Below are positions 50,201 to 62,746 of a stretch of 64,000 nucleotides of DNA, piece by piece. The number at the start of each line of letters is the position of its first letter. Position 1 is the first letter of the stretch. This stretch comes from Purshia tridentata (Eukaryota; Streptophyta; Magnoliopsida; Rosales; Rosaceae), in contig QANT01002367.1 in the NCBI GenBank assembly GCA_003254885.1, positions 1 to 64,000 of the forward strand, given 5' to 3'. The notes beneath the pieces were generated by a model. That model was given only the letters and a program-made list of their open reading frames with translations. It made no database searches and was not told the DNA's origin. Position numbers and translations under genes: made by a program.

Positions 50201-51665
50201 TAAGTACAGAAACTTGATGATAGAAGCATCAAAAGTCATGTAATACTTTAAAAAAAGACACAGAATGTTGGAAAGATAGATAAAATCTGAGCAAAATGGA
50301 TAGGTTGAAGGTACAAACCAAGAAAACTACAAGCAACAGAATTTATGTAGCTCCGAGCCTCGATGGAATCAAGACCAAGGGCAATAATACTGAAATCGCT
50401 ATAAAATTCAAGTTCTTTGTCCTCAATCCGGCAAAAGTGTGGAACAATATTTACACCACTAACTCTTTCCATGACACGTTTTGCAGCCACTTCTGCCTTT
50501 GGCTTACCTACATCTTCAAGTCTACAACAGAAACTTCATGAGGAAAGCATTTTAACTAGAAATTGAAATGCTCACTGTTTTTCTTCCTTTGTATGTCATA
50601 TTGATAACGTACATTAAAAAAAGGAAATTACAGTATTCACCATTCTACAGCAGCGGCAGTGAATATCAAACTAGAAGATACCAAAGCAGATAATTGCTAA
50701 TGCAAGCTGTAGTTGGTGTATGATTCATTACATTAAACTTAGTGAAAGAACAAAACATCTAAACACAGTAATTAAGACTAGCATGCTCATTTGTAGCCAT
50801 ATTGAAACAACTGCAAAGTCTTTTTTCATTTTGGTTTCCCAAAAAGATCGCCTTACAATGAAGCATGATTCTTCCTCATCCTAGTACAGTCCTTGCTTGA
50901 AAGTTATCTATTTGGATACCTACTAACACTCCTTCAATCTTTAACAATAGTTTCCTCAACCAATGTCATATTCATAGTGCATATGATGACTCTAATCTCG
51001 TAATAGTTTCAACACAAACATCAATGATAAGTTCAGGATTGAGATTAAGAACAACTTCAGCCTAATAGAAACTTAACAAAATTAAAGCATTAGATTAAAC
51101 ATTTAGTACACTACTTATGTCCCAACTCCCAAGCAAGGTTTATGGTATTAGTTTTCAGTAATTTACAGCCAGTGAAAGACTGAACTGGGCAATAAACATG
51201 CATATTCATTTAACTCTCTGATTCAAAAAATACCCATAACAAATTAAAAAAAAAAACCAAAAACATTCTAATTAAAATAACACGTAACAGGTTATGAAAT
51301 AACCTGAAGAGGAATTGACGATTGAGATTGGTAACCTCGATGCGATCCATGTCTATGACTTCGAGTTCCCGAAAACCCGATAAAGCCAAGTCCTTAAGCA
51401 GCTCACAGCCCAACCCACCAGCCCCTACTACCAACACTCTCGCGTACTCTTTAAGGTCGTCTCTCAGCTGCAAAATATCAAGCAAGAAAAGAAACCCAGA
51501 ATCACAACCAGTCAAATAGAGAATATCAGAAAGAGAGGGAAAAAGGCGAAAAGGGCTTACTCCGGGGCCGGGTTCGAAGGTAGGTCCGACGAGATTTCCG
51601 GGTCGGAGGAGGAGCTTGTCGAGGTCCCTCGATCGGCTCTCTTGGGCAGGAGTGGACGCTGCCAT
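47211..51665 (-). CDS. ECR1: NEDD8-activating enzyme E1 catalytic subunit (UBA3/ECR1)
   Basis: Forms a heterodimer with AXR1, activates RUB/NEDD8 with ATP and passes it to the E2 RCE1 for cullin neddylation. Exons 51561-51665, 51304-51467, 50319-50521, 49439-49671, 49258-49320, 49111-49167, 48772-48893, 47864-47981, 47211-47501 give 451 residues, close to the usual 454. Family landmarks: [16 protein letters not shown] at the N-terminus, nucleotide loop GAGGLG 50-55, [17 protein letters not shown], zinc pair CFEC (195, 198) and CLVC, catalytic Cys212 in [11 protein letters not shown], and the E2-binding ubiquitin-like C-terminal domain ending MDTAAGGA. The start at 51665 (MAASTP) is preferred over an upstream in-frame ATG at 51725 because it fits family length. 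Confidence 0.96.
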
Positions 51666-53451
51666 TGCTATCTCTCTCTCACTGTGTCTGTCTCTTCTGC
51701 TTTGCTGTTGCTGACAAAAACCCAACGTACAAAACGGAAGTTTGCGATGGTTTTAGGGGGGTGGGTAAGCTTGCTTTTCACGCTTCAAATCTTCTTTCTT
51801 TTTGTTTTTGTTGGTTTTTTCAATCGTGAAGTGATTAAAATTTAGAACCCGGGAGATTATGATCCAAATATGAAGATATCAACTTTTCCATTTAGTAAAA
51901 AAAAGTAATCTTTTGTACCAGATGATTGTTAATTTGTTATTAGAGAAAATTAAATTATTGTCTCCGGAAAAATTTTAATGTTAAAAAAATAAATAAATAA
52001 ATGTTATACAACTTTTTTATTTATCTTTTCTATCCACCTTCTTAACCGATCTTAGTCTCATTTTTAGTACTTGTTAAGAGGTCTGTAGTCTCACTTTCTC
52101 ACTTGGATCTATCAATTATTGTGGTTCCTTCCTAGCCTCCCTTTTTAGGTAAAGGACAGCCATAACATTTTCAAAGTTTGAGGCAGACTATTCAAATGTA
52201 TACCATCAACCATTCACAATAAAAAAGACAAACAAAAAATATTTGAGATTATTTAGAAATCTTTTGTTTGTGTTTTGAGTTGAATGACACATTTGTCATA
52301 TATGATTATTGGGTGATAGGGTGATGGGATTAGTCCGAGAGTTGGACAAAATCCATGATTATCAAAACTCAAAAGTCCGCTCTTATGCAAATTTAACACT
52401 ACATTTATTTAATTTGGCCAAAAAAAAAAACAATACATTTATTTATTTTGTTTTGTTTTTTTGCTTAATCAAAGCAAATAAGAATAAATACTTTAGCAAT
52501 CCAATGATTCCAACCTAATCAAAAACCGTGTCCAATCCAAGATAATAATTCAGTCAATTTCAGCACTTGGAAAAGACCCTGTTAATTGTGTGCATTAGAA
52601 GATTAAATAAGTTTTATTCACTCATGAAGTGAAGTGTATGGTAGCAATCACACAAGTAAACTGTAAAAGTAATTTTGATAGGTTTTTATTGTTGTTGTTT
52701 TGTCCTACATCGAAAATCAAAGGAAAATGGGGGAGAGAGCTAATAAAATGGGTATGTGTTATGTGAAAAACTCGCGGTATATACAATGGATGTAGGTAAA
52801 AAGAATGAACAAGCTTTGACAAGGTTTCAATGAATAAACTTACCTACACTCTTGTGTCTAACAATGGGTATGTACTAAATGTGAAATCCTCGATATAGGT
52901 AAAAAGAATGAACAGGCTTTGACAAGGTTTCATTTTGTTAGTTGTGCACCTCCAATGCACAACTTGCACAGTGTCATGAAATATTCCATATTAATGCTTG
53001 CATTCATCAGTAAAGATTATTACTCTGAATTCTCATGCTGATCAGTAAAAATTGAATTAAAAGTTTGATTCCTGATATTTGTAATTACATATTGTTCCCA
53101 AAGGAATTACAATGCCTGATCGATCATTTAAGGAGAAAAAAAAGGAAAAGCACTATGTAAACTTTCTCTACAGTTTCCTGATTTTATTTCAAGAAGCCCC
53201 TGGCAACCCATTTGCCGCCTAAAGTTGGGATCTTTGTCTTGCAAAAGAATGTGGTTCCCCCCATAAATCATAATTGATCTCTCTATATCAACATCAAAAC
53301 CTGAAGCCTTTTGTCACCCCAAAGCTCAAAAACCTGTCAAAAATGATGCTCTGTGCTGCTTTCTCTGGCCTTTTCTTTTTCCCAAGTGTGCATTTCTGTG
53401 CATAAGTCCTATCCTTCATGGTTGCATATAAATAAGAGACTTGTTTTCAAA
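51666..53451. other. Spacer between ECR1 and the TBL gene
   Basis: About 1.8 kb: ECR1 promoter on the left and the TBL 3' untranslated region on the right. A partial duplication lies at about 52750-52932. No gene is visible. Confidence 0.6.
52750..52932. repeat. Partial direct duplication near a USE-like motif
   Basis: The phrase gtaaaaagaatgaacaagct, then ttgacaaggtttca (52795-52829), recurs at 52897-52931 with one change. Both copies are preceded by related gggtatgtrntatgtgaaa and ctcg.tata sequences. A Pol III USE-like tgtcctacatcg lies upstream at 52701. This looks like a dispersed repeat with an internal duplication. Confidence 0.6.
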
Positions 53452-55784
53452 TCATTCCTGCTCCCTATAAGTTGACGAGTTAAATGTGCTGGTCATCATC
53501 TCATGCTTTAGGAATAGAGCATAGAGTAGTTCATTCCATGTATCCGGGACTCCAGGCAGACACCAGTGGCTGCAATCTTGGCGATGGGGAGGTGCAGGGC
53601 CAACTTTAGGACCCAAATAGTACAAAGAAGAATGCCCATCTTTCCTCCGTGCAGTCAATCGCGTTACATTTAATACATCAATTTTCCTGGCCCTTGTTGT
53701 GTTCGAGCCAGCTGATAATACAGCATTGGCTAGCTTAAAATGTTCCCAAGATTGAGAAGGCACCAATGAGGAGCCTAACTCAGGCAGGGTCTCCATATGG
53801 CAGTTTCCCCCAGTATTCCAATCCCCACCTCTGCATTATCCATAATTAAAACTTTATCTTTTTCAAAAGGATGCACATAGTATTTTGCTTCACCAGCTTG
53901 ATAGAATATAAATAGGGAAATACTTAGTTTAAGTAACAAAACAAACCTGAAATGCACTGGGGCGTATGTTCGAAAGAAAACCTGAGTCTTGCTTGAATTT
54001 ACTTCAGTGTCTACCCAGTTCACCACAGTCTCTATGGACCTCCGATATGCATCTTCTACGCTCATTTCCATCTTTACTTCTGCCCCTTCCTGGAAGTAAC
54101 AACCCCTGACCAATATACATTCGCAATTTTTAGTCCTTCCAGGTGGAAAATCAAGGAAACAAAAAGGTCAATTATCTTTTAAAACTTAAAACATGATTAA
54201 AGGCATGTATTGCTTGCCTCACTTAGAAATGAACTATCTTTACTTACTTTAATTAATAATTTCCCTTTTTCCTTCAGGTCAGATTTTATCCCCATTCCCC
54301 ACATATGACAAGTCCCAAAGTCCAAGTCCATCATTTTAGTAGTATAACTTGCAATACTCCAGACAGCCATACAAGTCCATACACCAATAGCATCATCAAC
54401 CAAAATGTTAAGCTGATGTGACCAAATTATTCAATTGTTTAGTTAACAAAGAGAGCAGTAAGAGGTGGATCCAACAGGTGCCTCCTGGCCCCTTCCACAG
54501 ATCCTTCACTCAATCTTCTATTATTGTCAAATCCATCCCAGTAAAAGGTTCATTCCAAATGCAAATGAGTGAAATTTATAAAGTAGTCAAAGAAGATTAA
54601 GATTTAAGATTACCCTCTTATAGTCTTCTCATAATTCCACCAGTGCCCTGTGTTGAAGACCAGCACATTGGCATCTCTCCACCTTACGGAATTCCAATCC
54701 ATTTGATCCAATTTCAGAGTTGTTCTGATCTTTTGTAAAGATCCAAAAGGAGGACGGCTCTGCACTACAAGAAATGGAGATCTGTAGTACTCCACAGTGC
54801 AGTTAAAATCCTTAAATTTGAACACCAAGAACCCTTTGTGCTTAGTAATTGGGTTGCCATTCACTTCGTAGATTGAATCCTTATTAGGAATTGCAGAAGA
54901 GAGCATGCAGAGGAGTGATTCCCATTGGTTTCTTCCAATTGAATCACCAACAAAAACTAGCCGCTTGTCCCGCAATTTTTCCAACATCAACTTTGCATCA
55001 AATCTGTTTAATGACAGGAAAATGACACTCATGTTAGTTGATTATATACCCTTTACTTTGACATGAAAATAAAAAATTCGGATTAAAAGTTCTAAAGATA
55101 GTTGGCAAATACCTCTTTTGCTAAAGTTTCCTAGAACTAGTATTGTTTACTATTGTTCAAAAAGAAAAAAAAAATCCCAGGTAAATAATAGAACTACGAA
55201 TTATCAACAAACTAATTTTAACAAAAAAGGTCCTAAAAAAAGGAAGGTTGCATAAATGCAATAATGGTTTTCTACAAAAAATTGCAATAATGCTTTTTAA
55301 GTATAAAAATACAATTACCATACATAAAAGCTTAATATCACCATCAAACATACATAAAGGTACAAAATAAAAGACAGAATTCACAAATCATAGACTACAC
55401 TTCAAATGGTCCTGCAAATTCAACCTGAATTTATTTATCATCAGAAACACTCACTAGAAGCCTAAGCTGAAATAAAAAATGTTAGTCACTGTCAAGGTAG
55501 ACACTTACCTTACCAAGACAATTACTCCCATTACGAAACACAAATAAATCATACTAACTGAAAATGGTGACACAATGAATACTAATCAAAAAATACCCAA
55601 TTAAGTTGGCTAGTCATTTGGTTGCTGAGAAAATGAATGCAGAAAAACAATAGAGAAGAAGACACTTCGAAGACTGTTTATTGAATGCAGGGCATGGAGG
55701 CTCAACTTAACCAATCAAACTTCTAGTTCCTGCAAGCGTAACTGAGACTGTAAATAGAGCAAACCACGCAGCTTTGGTTTCTCT

Positions 55785-55821
<37 letters not shown>

Positions 55822-56320
55822 GAGCAAATGAACATTTCAACAACGCAATAGAAAACTACTTACATGAAAGTTTTAAATACCTGGGCAAGTTGCAATGTTT
55901 GGGTTGCCATCTCCACTGGGTATAAAACAAATCAGGACGGCCATTCTCAGAGCATCGAAAGCCTTCATCCATAAAGCGGCAATCTTTGGACTTGTACAGA
56001 GGATAGGACTCATCCCAGACCCAATCGCCTTCAAACACATCACACCCACCACCCTTTTCTCCAAGAAACTCCACCCTCCGGTCCTTGCTTGACCCATTAG
56101 TCTGCAACCACATGAACCTGTCCGATTGACCCGAGAACCGAAGCCCCTTAGCAACAGCTCTGTAATCCAAGTAAAAGAAGCAGAAAATCACACAGACAGT
56201 GACAAAGAAGAATCCCAGAACGCCCAGAGACGGCTCAAACAGCTTCAAGCGCTTGATTTTCTTAAAAGCTTCGAAGAATGGCATGGCTTCAAGGTCCGGC
56301 TGAGATGATTCCTTAGACAT
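53452..56320 (-). CDS. TBL10: Trichome birefringence-like protein, TBL10/TBL11 type
   Basis: Golgi type II membrane protein of the TBL/DUF231 family, which adds O-acetyl groups to cell-wall polysaccharides; TBL10 is linked to rhamnogalacturonan I acetylation. Exons 55881-56320, 54614-55003, 53947-54105, 53452-53830 give 455 residues. A membrane segment lies near 31-52 ([20 protein letters not shown]). The TBL domain begins [17 protein letters not shown]. The catalytic GDS is 166-168 in [19 protein letters not shown], and the DxxH motif is Asp415/His418 in [20 protein letters not shown]. Cysteines and [16 protein letters not shown] are as in the family. TBL10 and TBL11 are Arabidopsis duplicates, so either name applies. 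Intron 1 includes a dinucleotide repeat. Confidence 0.95.
55779..55822. repeat. Compound microsatellite (TC)n-(AC)n
   Basis: About 14 TC-type repeats run directly into about nine CA repeats. It lies in TBL intron 1, close to the exon 1 donor. Confidence 0.95.
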
Positions 56321-57768
56321 TGGAGCTCAAAATCAGATTTTGGGATATGGGTTTTGCTTCCCTAGTGGTAACGGCATTTATCAAAGTTTGAGAGAGTGTT
56401 AAAAAGGGAGTGAAACTGTGAAAGTAGAGTGCTTTGGATCAAAAGTGGAGAGATGTACTACTCAAGCAAAATATAACAATCATGGGATTGAACAAAATCT
56501 CTCAGTTGGACCTTGCTTTGCTTGTTAGGTCAGTATCAGAGCTTTAGAAAGGAGAGCGAGATGGGTGTCAAGGAAGCAAAGGAGCATTCATGGCGGAGGT
56601 TATACATATACTGTTACTTTCTTTTCTTTTTTTTGCGTCTGTCTATTACTTTATAGGGAGAAAGAAATTTGAGGAATTTGATTTTGGCGAGTAAGAGTAA
56701 TTAATAATACAGTTTGTGGGTATCATATGCTTTGTGATACTGCTAACGAGGATTGAGTTTCCAAATGAACCAAATTTCAAACAATTTCATAGAGAAACTG
56801 AGAGGAAGAGACACAGAGAGAGAGAGAGACATGAGACAATGGATTTTGAGCCTCTTTAGTCCACTCGTGACGTGACATGAGTTGTGGGGTTACTGGTGAG
56901 TGGGTAACGGTTGCCATTTTCTTTGTTAGGATAACGTGCGATGACTCAGACCGAAACAAAAACGAAAAAACTTGTGATGATGACAAGTACGAAAACGGAA
57001 GAGTCGTGTCATGCACGTAAGTGCATGGAGCGTGGTTGTTGTTGAGTTTACGCCTTGATGATAATCCCGACAATCAATATGGCTTTACAGCGGTACTACT
57101 ACTAGATAGAATAATGATTCTTCTTCCTAATCTGGCCCTCGCTTTAATTCCTTCTCCACCAAAATAATTAAAAATCCTTGTTGTTTCTTTATTTTGAAAA
57201 TTGATTCGTTATTTACAGAATAAAAAGTGATTTTTTTTTTTTACAGACAAGAAAAAAAATGAAATAATTTTGCCCTTTTCTAATAAGATAATTGCTCATA
57301 TTCTTAGCTTAAACAAATACAAAAAAACAAAAGTAAAATTCGATTCACATTTGTTTTCAATTTGTAATTACAAAGAAACAAAATAAAATAACAATACATG
57401 AGTTTCTTTTTTTTCTTAAATAAATCACTCTTAAAGGGTATGTATTTAATTAGATGTATAATTATAAAAAATCTTAATAAGCTGTCATACCATATATGAT
57501 TGCCTAGTATTATGGCGTCATATATTTTATTTATTTTAAAATTTTATTTAAAATTAAACTCATGTCAGTATATGAATAAATGTTGTCACAAATGTGGCAA
57601 AATTGGCTCACTAAAATCTCTTGTATAATATCACTATAGAGAATATAATCAATTGATTGACAACATAATTTTTCGAAGATATCTAATTAATTAACAATAT
57701 AATTCAATTCCATTTTGGAGTTAGGTTAATTCAAAATTTTCTTAATTTCTAACCCTTATTTACACTTA

Positions 57769-58127
57769 AGGGGTGTATAGATTCTAATGAAATTTAAAAG
57801 AATTTAAAAGTTTATAGAAATCTAGGTGTATTCAATTCAAAATTTTAAAATTTATATAAAAAATATAAGTGTATTCAATTCAAAATTTGAAGGATTCCAT
57901 TGAAATATAGATATATTTAATCTCTTATGGGTTTTAAAGAATTTCATTTAAGTAATAGATTTTGATGGATTTTAAGCATAAAATAAAGGCAATGAGAATT
58001 TTAACCTTTTTCCCTTGGATTCTTATGGATTCTAGGAAATTCCATAAAAATCCATAGAATCCATGAAATTTGCAGGAATTTATAATTCTTTTAAAATCTA
58101 TTAAAATCTCAATTGATTACACTCTTT
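57769..58127. mobile_element. AT-rich MITE-like element, hAT type possible
   Basis: About 360 bp. It begins gggtgtatagattctaatga.. and the complement of its right end reads gagtgtaatcaattgagatt.., both followed by related tttaaaagaatt. Inner parts repeat gtgtattcaattcaaaat and tccatagaatcc-type phrases. Termini of the GGGTGTA..TCAATTGAGATTTT sort are common in plant hAT-derived MITEs. Ends and target duplication are not certain. Confidence 0.5.
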
Positions 58128-58309
58128 TTAGATCTTTTTCAAAACTCTTTAGTGAAAATACATAGGCCTAATTATGATTTTTTTTTTAAATCATTCTACT
58201 CACTTACACATACACACAAAAGATAAATTATGTAAAACTAATAAATTGTCACTTGGTATAACCAACCTATGTGTTATAATATGAGTGGACGTTAGCCTAT
58301 AAAATGGTA

Positions 58310-58425
58310 GAGAGTTTTGGAGAGTTTTTGGCTATTTAGAGAATTTTGGGAGAGTTTTCAAATGACTAAGAGATTTGGGAGAGTTTTTAAATGACTAAGA
58401 GTTTTGGGAGAGTTTTAAAATTGCT
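58310..58425. repeat. Short tandem repeat of about 25-35 bp units
   Basis: Four degenerate units of the form aatgactaagagtttgggagagtttt. The first unit is less similar. It is non-coding. Confidence 0.75.
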
Positions 58426-59379
58426 GGTTTAAAATTAAGTACCCAAGTTTAATTGAATCCATCAAATCCGGAGAAGAAAAAAAAATTGTCTTACATGTAA
58501 TGGTTTGGGCAAGATACAGTGGATCTTGTCTTTCAATTTTGACATATATTCCCTTAAAACAAATTGTCTCTTAAATTTGCCAACCATTTCGTAAATTAAA
58601 TTTCATTGATTGTAGGAAAAAAAGAAAAAGAAACTCTATGATTGTTAGTTTAAGTGGTTTAGAGTGTGATGAGATGTGAAGTGATAAAACTTATTTGGGT
58701 TAAAGTAAGATGACCATCATAATTCAATAATCATCTTATTAGGGGTAAACTAGTTTAAACTATGCATAAGAGTCAAGACAGCGTGATCTCTAAGCACTTG
58801 ATTTAGGCATAAGAACATGCATGTATCACATGGACTCTCCTCCCTCCCATATGTTTAACATATTAATCCTAATTAACTATAGTTTCTGCAATTTTTAACA
58901 GAAGGGTTGAAAGAATATAATTAGTGGACCTCATTTGACACTATTTTGCTTCAGTGATATGCAAGACTAGAGAGGTCAATGCAATGCACTTTATCACCTT
59001 TCCATTCGATCCCTTTATTTGCTATTCTCTAAACAGAAGATTAATAGCTTTAAATGTAAGGGTAACACATGGAAGGCATAGCAAGGAAGGAGGTAAAGGA
59101 TCTGAGATTTGATCCAATGCTAGCATTGCTCTACCCAAAAAAGTTAGAATAAAATAAGATTGGTTACACGTGAACATGGTTCTCTTCATTTATGGCATTC
59201 CAACGAATATCTAGGACTAGGAGAGGTTCAATCACATGCCACTTGTCTGGGACAGAGGGGCTTACACAGCATAACGTACCCGCCATGTCCATATTCTGAT
59301 ATTCACCAAACAAAACTTGTATTTGATACATACAAATATGATAATTCTTCCATGGCTGAGTAATAGATTGAAAGGCCTT

Positions 59380-60428
59380 TGTTTGGGGATAACTTCCCCT
59401 CCAAAGTCAGTGATCTACATCACCCGGCCACGTGAAGTCTCGCACTTGAGTTCAACCTCACCACCCCAATCAACGGTCAGCTCAGACGAGTATCCCGGAT
59501 CGGACTTTGTTGCTTGGTCTGAGCCGAACGAGTTGCACCAACAAAAATCTGACGAGCTGGGACCAGTGAGTTACCAACGTTCGGATCGGATTATCTCTTC
59601 GGATCCGAGCGTTGACCAGCTGGAGTGTTTCTCTTCAATTGACGACCCTCTAGCCACTATCTCGCCCTTTGTGTGTTCGGATCGGAAGCCTCTGTCTCTT
59701 CCGATCCAAGCACTGTTCGAAGGAACCAAGTGCCTGCGCGGGTTGACGATTCCTCGAAGCCTCATTTGGATCGGATCGATCATCTTCGACTCATCCTCTT
59801 CCGAGTTGAACACAAACCCAAGGAGCAGTTATTACGTCTGACACTACGAAGGTACCTTTATGCTTTGTATTTATGGCTTATTCACTTTGCCTTGCTTTGC
59901 ATTTAATGCATGCGACTTCCAGCCATTTAGTAGCCATCCCTTTTGCATTAAATGAGAAGTCTGTCAATCATCCAGCCTATTTTCAAACATAGCCTCTAAA
60001 ACCTATGATCAGCCATGATCATACTTATAAACTAGCAAAAATATCCCATACCGTTTGCCTATAAATAAGAGCATGCTCACAAGGTAAAGGGACGGACAGA
60101 AACTTAGCCAAAACTTGCCCAAGCTCTGAAGAAATACACTTAGAAAGTTTACCTCTTTTCCTTCATCTTCATCCAAAGTTCTTGCTGTGTTCTTCATTTA
60201 CACTTGTATCTCCTTCTTTGCATCTCTTTGACTTTGCCATCAGAGCACCTTCGGCTGGTACCACAACGGTGCCCCTCCTCTGATCATCTTGCAGGAAGAA
60301 GTTCAAAACCAACAAACTAGCTAGTTGACGTGTTCGGCTCATCTATTCAGCTCATCAGTTTGTTCACGTCAGCAGAAATCCACCTATAAGTTGTGTGCAA
60401 AGGCCTGAGCAGATTTTTGCATCAACAG
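59380..60428 (+). mobile_element. Solo LTR with perfect 5-bp target duplication (fossil)
   Basis: About 1049 bp. It starts TGTTTGGGGATAACTTCCCC and ends TTTTTGCATCAACA, and is flanked on both sides by GCCTT (59375-59379 and 60429-60433). A TATA-like cctataaataagagcatg lies near 60058, fitting an LTR promoter with the transcript start after it. The Gypsy type, perhaps Tat/Athila-like, is inferred from length and sequence style. There is no internal region or second LTR, so the element is a solo LTR left by recombination. The perfect target duplication suggests modest age. Confidence 0.85.
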
Positions 60429-61437
60429 CCTTTCACTAAGTTTGTTTCTATTGCTGACTGAATTTTCAGCATCATGACTATGGCATTTTTGGCAGTTATT
60501 AGAAAGAAGAGAAATATTTTACTCACTACAAAAAGTGGTGCTAAGTATTATTATCATGCTAAATGGTTTAAACGTATTCCTTAAATGGCACGTGTCAACC
60601 ACTTAATATGGTGGTAATGCTCACCACCATCTTTTTGCGGTGAGCAAAATAGCACTCCAAGAAGAAATAGATACTTTTGTTTGCTTACTCCAAGTTGGAT
60701 TTTGGTTTCAGGGAAATCAGATTCTGGTCAACACAAATGCAAGTGTGCCACAAAATGATAACTAAATCATCATTAATTTTCTTGTACTGCAAGCCTAATG
60801 GACAATTAGAATGAGATGAATGATTTCTTGGAAGCTTGGATATGCAGACCCTTGCTACCTACTGAACATCATCTTCTTGTCCCAACAAAACAATAATAGC
60901 AGTGATTGTTTAATATCATTACATCAGAATTTAATAAATATCATGTTTTGCCATAACACTTATAATCAATATCATACAAATACGAGGAAAGTATCATAGG
61001 TGACAACATAACTATTAACTAGTGTAAAAGGCTGCAAGGCTCAATGCAGTGCAATTCTCTCCCTCTATTATTAACAAAAAGCACGACAACAATACGAATA
61101 TCATATAGAATTAGGATCAGCTTCCAAATCATACATATCTCAATAATTCCACTTCAATGGATGAGGTTCAAACTCCCCTTACCAGATACCACAACCCTCG
61201 ATTAAAAAGACCAAAAAAAAAAAAAAATAGCAAACTGTCTGAAATAGAAACTTTTAAAAACATTACTAACAAGTCCCATAAGGGACATACATCAGTTGGA
61301 GCAAAGAATTCTTGTGTCCCTCAACTGGGAAACCAAAGAATGCCCTTACCCTTGAAGCATTTCCAATAAGAAACACCTACTATAGTACAAGTTTTGATCA
61401 ACACGTACATTCACCAATTCTGCATAAACTTCTTCCT

Positions 61438-61634
61438 CTACCCTAAACACAAGCTCGACCCCATTTCAGAAATAGCATTTCCCTCACTGATTGCTTCTGC
61501 AACTTTATTAATTGCTTCCCTTGCACATTGAAACCTTCCTTTACATAAATCATCCCTTGGATCCTTCCATTTTCTTCTGGCCGATGAAATCATAGACTGA
61601 CCCATGTACTGTTTAGAGTAATATAAAATGCTCA
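61438..61634 (-). other. Possible terminal exon of unknown transcript
   Basis: After a good acceptor (TTACTCTAAACAG, complement near 61635) an open frame reads YMGQSMISSARRKWKDPRDD.. to a stop at 61438, about 65 residues of mixed, protein-like composition. I do not recognise it. It could be a last exon of the minus-strand gene starting near 62938, a separate gene, or chance. Confidence 0.25.
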
Positions 61635-62573
61635 AGAATAAGGGCATATAATGCATGACAAGGAACTTGGAATGCTGCCATTCAGTCTTCTTCCTCCTTA
61701 TCTACCCCTTTTTCTTGCCGATCCATCTAACGCATTTACTGTCAAAAAGTTGTTAGTATTATGGTAAAACATAAAAACTCAATTAGTCCATCTAAATAGT
61801 ATGTTTATAGAACATCACTACAACAAATGATTAACTGGGATGAGAGGGCAATGGTTCAGCTACAATTACAAGGGAGTGGGGACACTGTGAGAGAAAGAAA
61901 TGCAGAAATTTTACTGGTCTTAATACGGAATATGCATAGCTATAAATCACACACGTTCAAATCAACGACTTGCAAAGTATAAAGTAATTAGTTAGCAAGC
62001 AAAGACAGATTAATTTGAATACAGTGCCATACGCATTAACATATTTAAAAGGCATCTTATTACTCATATATACCTACCAATACTACGAAAACACGAGGTG
62101 AAGTGAGATGTGAAAGCCACATAACGAAATGAAATGAGCATTATGTTTCTTCACTTACATGGATTCAAATGCCATGCAAAGCTAATGTATAACAGAATTT
62201 TTGTGGTCACATAATGGAGAGAAAGAGGCTTTAATCAACCTGAAATTTAATCGAAATTTATCTGATAAACAAGTTTATGGGAGGTGTTAGGATGGGGGAA
62301 ACCATATGGAACTACAAAAACATTATTAACAACAGAACCAACAGTTGACGGTCATATTCCAAATGCATAGCTCTACTTTCACAACCTCATGTAAATATGA
62401 ATGTATGAATTTGCTCCACGAAAACCCACTAAACCTAGTAGCTAACTGAAAATGACATTTCTGTAGCTAACTTTTCTCTCTTCTTTTTGTTTTTTGATAT
62501 TTGGGTACAAACATAAATCCAAATCCACCAAAAAGAGTAATAAGACCATGAAATCAAGTTCAATTCAATACCT

Positions 62574-62672
62574 TTTAAAGCACAAATGGCCCCGGTAATT
62601 CTCTGGGTCAGCAAGAAACCCTGTTGCTCAGCACAGCAAAACTTTCCCAGAATGTCCACAAGTATCAAACTT
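62574..62672 (-). other. Possible exon (coding or untranslated)
   Basis: A segment bounded by an acceptor-like TTTGTTAAAG and a donor AAAG/GTATTG reads ..VDILGKFCCAEQQGFLLTQR.. in one frame. It lies just downstream of the small membrane-protein stop and could be a spliced 3' untranslated exon. Weak evidence. Confidence 0.2.
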
Positions 62673-62746
62673 TAACAAAGATTGGAAAAATGAAAAAGAA
62701 AAAAAAGCGAGGATTGTAGTTCTTTGGTTAGTGGTAGCCCACTTAT

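Larger units (their letters stand above)
56321..62746. other. Repeat-bearing spacer of about 6.4 kb
   Basis: The largest gap after the left end. It holds the TBL promoter with a GA-repeat (about 56815-56830), an AT-rich MITE-like block (57769-58127), a short tandem repeat (58310-58425), a solo LTR (59380-60428) and, toward the right, sequence that may be transcribed as untranslated or extra exons of the small gene ending at 62747. Between these parts I see no gene. Confidence 0.6.

Noticed and set aside
56777-57073. Minus-strand frame of 98 codons upstream of TBL
   Set aside because: Ser/Thr-rich frame over a GA repeat with no homologue I recognise; likely promoter DNA.
59317-59841. Open frame of 174 codons, plus strand
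   Set aside because: It starts in the flank and runs into the solo LTR; composition is LTR-driven and no domain is seen.
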